NCBI GenBank assembly: GCA_963575745.1
Contig: CAUYUJ010015696.1
Coordinates: 151,316 to 215,315 of the forward strand
Length of the DNA stretch: 64,000 nucleotides
Source of the DNA: Prorocentrum cordatum
Lineage: Eukaryota; Sar; Dinophyceae; Prorocentrales; Prorocentraceae
Reading direction: 5' to 3'
Within the stretch, counting starts at the first letter, position 1; each line of letters starts with the position of its first letter. Of the stretch, positions 58,660 through 64,000 are shown piece by piece. Under the pieces are notes generated by a model, which saw nothing but the letters and a program-made list of their open reading frames with translations, did not search any database and was not told the DNA's origin. The translations under genes were made by a program, and so were the position numbers.

Positions 58660-58850
58660 GCCAAGCTCCCGCTCCCCCTCCCCCTCCCCGTCCCCGTCCT
58701 CGTCCTCGCCCCTTCTCCTCCGCGCCTCCTCCCTCCTCCTCGTCAAATTCCTCCTCCACCTTCCCCCCTTCCCCTCCTGCTCGTCCTCCTCCTCCCCCCC
58801 CGTCTTCTCATCTTCCTCTTCCTCCTACTGCTCCCCCCCCTCCGCACTTC
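58660..58850. repeat. Pyrimidine-rich tract
   Basis: CCT and CCC-rich sequence followed by GCGCGCGCG (58862-58878). From there to 59240 nothing is recognised. Confidence 0.75.
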
Positions 58851-59239
58851 CTCGCGGCTCCAGCGCGCGCGCGTGCGCGCACGGGGACGAGTGAGCAGGG
58901 CTGAGGAGGGGAGAGGCATGAGGCTGACGAGGGGGAACAGGATAATCCGAGTAGATCCAGGGTGCGCGAAACATGCTGTAACACAACCTTCTGTCCTAAT
59001 CCCACCAGCCCTCCGGGCGTCGGTGGTTTAGAGCGTTTCCTCTTCCACCCCTCCTTCTTCCCCTTCGGGGAGGGGTTTACCCCTCCCCCCACCCTCTCCC
59101 CGCTGACCTGGACAGGGGGGGCGGGGAGCGGTCAGAGCGTCCAAAACGGCCTCGCCGAGGAAGCCAAAATCATTGATTTTACAAAAGGTTTTGGCCCCAT
59201 TTTGAGGCAGCACTAATTGAAGTTCCCCTCTTCTTTGAT

Positions 59240-59405
59240 CGATTTCCTCCAAGATGGCCCCAAGAAGCGCCCAGGAGGCACCAAGAGGCCCCAAGATGGC
59301 CCCAAGATGGCCCCAAGAGGCCCCCAGGAGGCCCCCAAGAGGATCCCAAACGGCCCAAAGAGGCCCCCCCGAGGCACCCAAGACGCCGAAAAGCCCCTCA
59401 GGACG
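59240..59405. repeat. CCAAGAGGCCCC minisatellite
   Basis: Units such as CCCCAAGATGGCC and CCCAAGAGGCCCCCAGGAGG, i.e. the reverse orientation of the CTTGGGGCC arrays at 10.3 and 18.8 kb. Confidence 0.8.
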
Positions 59406-59521
59406 ACCCTTTACTCGCCTGGGCGTCGTTTCTGGACGGGCTGGTGGGGATATTTTTGTTACAGCCGCAGGCGGAAGCGCCAGCGGCGGAAGGTCGCGAA
59501 CGGGCCGCGGACGCGACTAAA

Positions 59522-60985
59522 TTACCTAACGCGCGCAGGGCCGCGGATCAGGCGGCTCACGGCAGCGTCCAGGGGGCCGAAGCCGGTGCAATCCAGGAGC
59601 CATGACAGCCCCTGAACGGGCATGCAGGTGCGTCCAACAGGCCTGAGGTAGGCACCGAGACCACCTAGCGCAGCCAAAATGGCGCGATAACGTTCCAACG
59701 TCCAGGTGCGGACAAGGGAACGACCCGAGGACGTCAGCCCCAGCCTGTCGGGTAGCACAGACGACGAGGTGGAAAGTCCAACGAGGATCCCGACGGCGGC
59801 AGCGAGCCGCGGCGCCAGAACGACATCAAGGTGCATCCATGTTCCGAGAAGACTACCACACCGAGATGTTTCGGCCCAGACCCAGCGGGTGGAAGGGCAC
59901 CTGATGCACGCTACCCGTCGAAATGCGGCGTGTGCACACCACAGTGTCACAGTGCAGTCCAAATGGACGGAGAACACAGGCGGAACGAGACCGTGAACCC
60001 AGGCAAGCCCCACAGAGCCACTGATCCAGGGTCGCGGTAGGAAGCCGCCCAGCAATGGGAGTCCAGAGGGCACCGATCCATGGAGCCTGAAGGGTACCAC
60101 AGGCAAACTGGGAACAAGGACCAACGGAAAAAGCTGACGGCGAGCCAGTCGCAACGCAAGAAGCGCATCCAGGGTGTGGAGCATGAAGACAAGACACAAC
60201 ATCCACAACTGAGATGCGACAGCCCAGATCCGACGAGTGGGAGGGCGTGGAAGAGCACGATACACGGCAGACCTCGAGGAGTATGCACATCTAAGGTGGC
60301 CCAACCCAACCGAGTCGTCTAGCACAGAGGGACGGGGGCGCCTTGTACCCGAGACGTGTCCCTCAGAGCCAATGGGTCCAGGATGACGGCGGAAGGCCGT
60401 GCTTCTTTTTTGCAAGGTCCAGGGTGGCGGCGGAAGGCCGATCGCACGGCTAGAAAGTCCAGGGGGAAGCCAGTGGTCAGGCGAGCCGTGGCCCACTGAC
60501 AGGCCAGGAAGGGCTGGCATGAGACAACTACAGCAGGGCCTGTGGCCGCGAGTCCACTGCGGAGAAGCGGTGGACGGCATCGCCGAAGCGCGCGCCTGGA
60601 TCCAAAGGCAGGAGGTGCGCGCATCGGGTGCAGGGCGGCAGAGCGCCGCGATTAGGGGCCCGCGGCGCGGCCCGGGCAGCGCCCGCTGGGATCCAGGAGT
60701 GAAACAAGACGGAGGGAGATGAGCCGAGTGACGAGAGGGCGTCGGCCACCGGTGGAGAAAGGCAGCGATGCCAGTGGCAAGTGGTCTGCAGGAGCGCGGC
60801 GCCACGCGCGGAGCAGACGGTATTGCCGAACGGCGCCCCAAGGCCAAGGGTGAGAGAGGGTGCCGCTCAGGGGAGGGGAGGCAGAGTTGCCCCAGGTTGA
60901 GGGAAAGGGCGGCAGAGGGCCGCGGCGGCGCGTTGCGAAGCGCAGGTGGTGGCGCGGGCACTGGGGGGCGGTGAGGGCAGAGAGG
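59522..60985 (-). CDS. Long open frame of doubtful coding status
   Basis: The minus strand is open for ~490 codons downstream of the cysteine-rich protein remnant. It is rich in Leu, Arg, Pro and Ser with no recognised domain. A ~25-bp word (GGCGGAAGGCCG with flanks) is repeated at 60381 and 60428. GC-rich chance frame, the 3' region of a mobile element, or a real C-terminal part are all possible. Confidence 0.2.
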   Translation of the reverse strand, partial: PLCPHRPPVPAPPPALRNAPPRPSAALSLNLGQLCLPSPERHPLSPLALGRRSAIPSAPRVAPRSCRPLATGIAAFLHRWPTPSRHSAHLPPSCFTPGSQRALPGPRRGPLIAALCRPAPDARTSCLWIQARASAMPSTASPQWTRGHRPCCSCLMPALPGLSVGHGSPDHWLPPGLSSRAIGLPPPPWTLQKRSTAFRRHPGPIGSEGHVSGTRRPRPSVLDDSVGLGHLRCAYSSRSAVYRALPRPPTRRIWAVASQLWMLCLVFMLHTLDALLALRLARRQLFPLVLVPSLPVVPFRLHGSVPSGLPLLGGFLPRPWISGSVGLAWVHGLVPPVFSVHLDCTVTLWCAHAAFRRVACIRCPSTRWVWAETSRCGSLLGTWMHLDVVLAPRLAAAVGILVGLSTSSSVLPDRLGLTSSGRSLVRTWTLERYRAILAALGGLGAYLRPVGRTCMPVQGLSWLLDCTGFGPLDAAVSRLIRGPARVR

Positions 60986-60989
60986 GGGT

Positions 60990-63970
60990 TCAGTCTTTCC
61001 AGCGGAGTCTCTTTCCCTCTCGATCATCCCGATCATCAGGGCAACCTCCGCCGCGCTTGCCACCCGCCTGCCAGTGATCCTCACGCCATCCGTCGCGCCA
61101 CTCGCCCTGCCAACTGCCCCAGGTGCCCCGGGAACTTGTCGCACGGTCGCGCCAACCCGTGTGGCGATAACCGCCTTTGCTCCAGTCGTCTGTCTGGGAG
61201 AGGCACAGGTAGTTGGCTCGCATCTCGTTCCAGTCGATATCATAGCCAAGCCTCCTATTCATCTCGTAGGCGTCGTACCCGCAGTCCTTCCAGGCCTCTA
61301 GGAAGTTGATAATATCCGAGGGCATGTGTAGTTTCGGGTCGGACTTAGGCGCCCTCCATCCAGGGAGCAGGGTACGCTGCGTGTTCGCTGTCCACAGTGC
61401 GCAAAAGACTGCTCCCAGCTGCGACTGCAGCCTGGATATGCGACTGGCTGGTGTCTCATCGGGACGTTCGAGTTCGACGGTGCCCAGCCTGACTTTGTAC
61501 ATTGGGCCGCCTCCATCAAGGCAGGACAGCATGTTGAGTGCGCCCCGCTCCGAAGACCCAGCATGGCGAGAGTAATGGGGCCTGCGCTCAGGGGGCGTCG
61601 GGGTGGGCGCGGGAAAGCGCGCGCCACGAGCCGCCACCGTCGCTGGTTCTCTCGTGCCTCGCGGGGTCTCGAGCTGGAGCCCTCCTGCGGTCGGCGTAGG
61701 GCGTGTCTTCTGCAACTGAAGTCGCGGTATCCTCGCGGCTGGTGTCAGAGCTGCCCGCCGACGGGCTACGCTGTGGGCCATCGCCGCCTGATCGATTATC
61801 ATCACCCTCCTGGGCCGACTCGGAAGGCGTGGGGGGGCGGGCGGGTCCATCCTCTTCGTAGTCGGGCTCCATCTTGTGAAGGGGGGGGGGCGTTTTCCGC
61901 GCCTTCACCGCTGTCGTCGTCGGGCGGATCATGGTGGCTCATGCGTGAGTCGTTGTCCGCTGAACCCTGAGACCTGTCTGCGTCGGCCGCCATGGGAGTA
62001 TCTGGCCTGTCGTCGCCACCAGAACACGCGCCAGATGGCGGGGGCCCTGCCAGGGAAGTGATCTCTGGCGCCGCGCCAGAGCTGCCTGCGGGGCTGGGTC
62101 CAGGGGGATTGCTTGCTCCGACCTTGGCGAATTGGTCCTGGGCCTTGGCGTCCTCGCCGAGCCACGGGAGGGAATCCACGATGTCCACGGGTGCCTCGAA
62201 CCCGATCTGGCTGCTGAGCGGGGAAGGGCCGGAGGTTCATCTGGATGCAGCGGCCTGAAGTCGCGGTCCAGGATGTGGCCCAGGGTGGCCGGGCCAATGT
62301 TCCTAATCGGGACCAGACAGCGCCGGCAGCACCAAGTAGCGTTCCATTGGCGCCCCCACCAGGCCAGGGCACGCTCATCGATGGCGGGCAGCCCATGTTG
62401 CTCGGGAACTCCTATGTCTTCAGCCGGCTTCCATATGAAGCACCCGAGCGGCGGAGAGCCGGGGTCCCAGACCAGGAGCGGGGCCCCCTGGGGGCAGGTG
62501 TCGCACCGCGCGGAGTAGGTCCGCGTTTGGGCGGCTTTGATGCCGAAGCGGTCGTCCCGGATCCGGAGGACCGGAATGGTGGTATTGGCACACTCGGGGA
62601 TCTTCATGCCCGTCGGTTCCATGAGGAGGTCATCTAACTGCCTCGTGTCCGCCAGGGGGTTGCAGCCGTAGCCGAGCGGAAGGAGTCCCAGGGAAGGGAG
62701 GACACTCGCTCTGTCGTTGCCGGTCCCCGATGTCTGCTGCTCATGTGCCCTGATTATGTCGGCGAGCTTCGTTCCGGCAGGCGTAGGGAAGCCATTGTCC
62801 TCGAGGTTCCGTATCCAGCAGCCAGCGCAGTACCAGCCCATGTTGGCGCCGTTGATGTACGCCTGAGGTCTATTCTGAAGGACCATCTGGCGCGTGCGGT
62901 CGGATATCCAGGTACCTTCAGCGGCAGTCAGGTAGTCCTTCCCGCAACTGTCGCACGTGTATATGTTGTTCTTCTTTTCGAGCGCGAGCCTTTCGTCGGG
63001 GATGAACGGAGGGTCCAGTCTGGTGCCCGGGGCCGGTGCCGGTGGTGGAGGGGCATTGAGGTCGGTCTGGGACAAGGCAAGTCCGCCGCCGATGTAGGAA
63101 AAGGCCCGCAACCCTGTCGTCGGGACCGAGGGAGGCGTCGGAACCAGCCAGTGCGACGTGTAGGGCACACACTGAGCAGTCGCCCGTGTCCAGGCAGGTC
63201 AGAGTTGCTGCCGGGACGATCCGTTCGAGAACGATCATCAGCGCTTGCAGCTGGAAGTCCTGTCTGTCCATCTCGCTCCAGGTCTGCGGGCAGCCGGCTT
63301 CCTGCGCAGCCGGGTGGTGATGGGCCAACGCCACGAGCTTGGAGATGTGTGGTAGCACTGCCTCGATGCGACTGTGCAGGTCGGCCAAGTCTTCCAGGGT
63401 GAGGCTCCAGGTGCTGGCGAACCGGCTTCGGAAGTCCTGGTGGACCTCTTGCCAGGGTACGCAGAACCCCAGAATGGCTTCGATGACGTCCCCGGCCTGC
63501 TCTGCGTGAGAGAAAGGCCATAGAAACACTCGCGGCTCACGGAGCATCAGCATCATGACCACCAGAAGCGAGCGAGCCTTGCAGGAATCCATGGGCTGGC
63601 CGTCGGTGTCTAAGACGTCCCTGGCGGAAATCTTCCATCGAGGAGCCGCACCCCCGGATGATGTCTCCCAACCCGGTGATTCCAGGGTGCTTCCGGTGTC
63701 TGCAGCAGTCCTTGGTAGCGGAGCTCCAAGCCTTGGGGACCTGACGGAAGAGTCCTTTGGGAGTACACTGGCGGCGCTTCCACAGTGTTGCGCGCCTGCC
63801 GCTGGCGTGAGGCAGCGGGGGAAGGGAGTCGTCGGGAATGGCGTAGTTCGCATCCCTCCAGGGGTGCCTAGGCCGAGCGACCAGACCATTGCTGCCCACA
63901 GCGTGTTGTAGACTAGATTGGTGGGGATACGCGAAGCGTCTAGAATTTCGCTCCGCGTGATTCCCTGCAA
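60990..63970 (-). pseudogene. Large cysteine-rich protein of unknown family, broken in five frames
   Basis: One protein sense can be followed on the minus strand through frame changes near 63165, 62230, 61885 (a run of about ten C) and 61620. Part 1 (to ~63170): SEILDASRIPTNLVYNTLWA, then WSLTLEDLADLHSRIEAVLP and FQLQALMIVLERIVPAATLT, all helical. Part 2: NIYTCDSCGKDYL with GWYCAGCWIRNLEDNG, then ARCDTCPQGAPLLVWDPGSP with WCCRRCLVPIRNIG, i.e. four CxxC pairs, plausibly two zinc sites. Parts 3 and 4 are acidic, Ser/Pro-rich linkers. Part 5: LHMPSDIINFLEAWKDCGYD, then Trp/Gly/Arg-rich WGSWQGEWRDGWREDHW, ending in TGA at 60990. I do not recognise the family. A mobile-element ORF is as likely as a host gene. 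It may continue past the right edge. Confidence 0.55.
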
Positions 63971-64000
63971 ACACTCTTTAAAGGTATGCCTTTCGAACTC

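Overview
The window reads as nuclear DNA of a dinoflagellate. A complete 22-nt dinoflagellate spliced-leader sequence lies at 609-630. The rest fits: high GC, very low gene density, decayed LINEs, a Ty1/copia element with a methyltransferase-like domain, abundant GGA/CCT, CAT and CGA triplet tracts, and many small inverted-repeat elements. The species cannot be fixed from this sequence; a large-genome, GC-rich lineage such as Prorocentrum would fit.

Layout. 1-4950: a LINE-like unit headed by the relic spliced leader (ORF1 768-2030; a long open but catalytically damaged ORF2 without a reverse transcriptase, 2032-4950). 4951-21960: mostly triplet tracts, minisatellites, satellite fragments and MITE-like elements, with a few isolated minus-strand exon candidates (about 8.5 and 11.6 kb). 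21964-32363: a complete Ty1/copia element on the minus strand with 281-283-bp LTRs and a 5-bp target duplication. Its gag is split by a 2.1-kb AT-rich foldback-like element flanked by TA; its pol is cut by several frameshifts but the RT/RNase H part is intact. 34056-36306: minus-strand remnant of a second LINE. 36471-39115: a three-copy ~0.9-kb higher-order satellite. 39.7-59.4 kb: dense MITE country, with a small three-exon gene for a secreted or luminal protein (44578-45701), a membrane-protein gene with voltage-sensor-like segments (51789-52606) and a 13-unit 77-bp array (57085-58085). 60990-63970: a long cysteine-rich protein of unknown function broken across five reading frames, running to the right edge.

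How parts relate. The clearest biological story is mobile elements making introns. In the gene at 44578-45701, intron 1 is entirely one inverted-repeat element (family B, with family A nested inside it) bounded by a 5-bp duplication. The GT of one duplicate and the AG at the element end give exact removal. Intron 2 carries another inverted-repeat element whose terminus supplies a GTAAG-type donor. These look like introners. Elsewhere the same small families insert into one another (I in M, A in B), giving a relative order of activity.

Limits. Exon calls rest on codon-like peptide texture and splice-site context only; no alignment was possible. Repeated frameshifts at homopolymers in several long ORFs could be real decay or assembly error.
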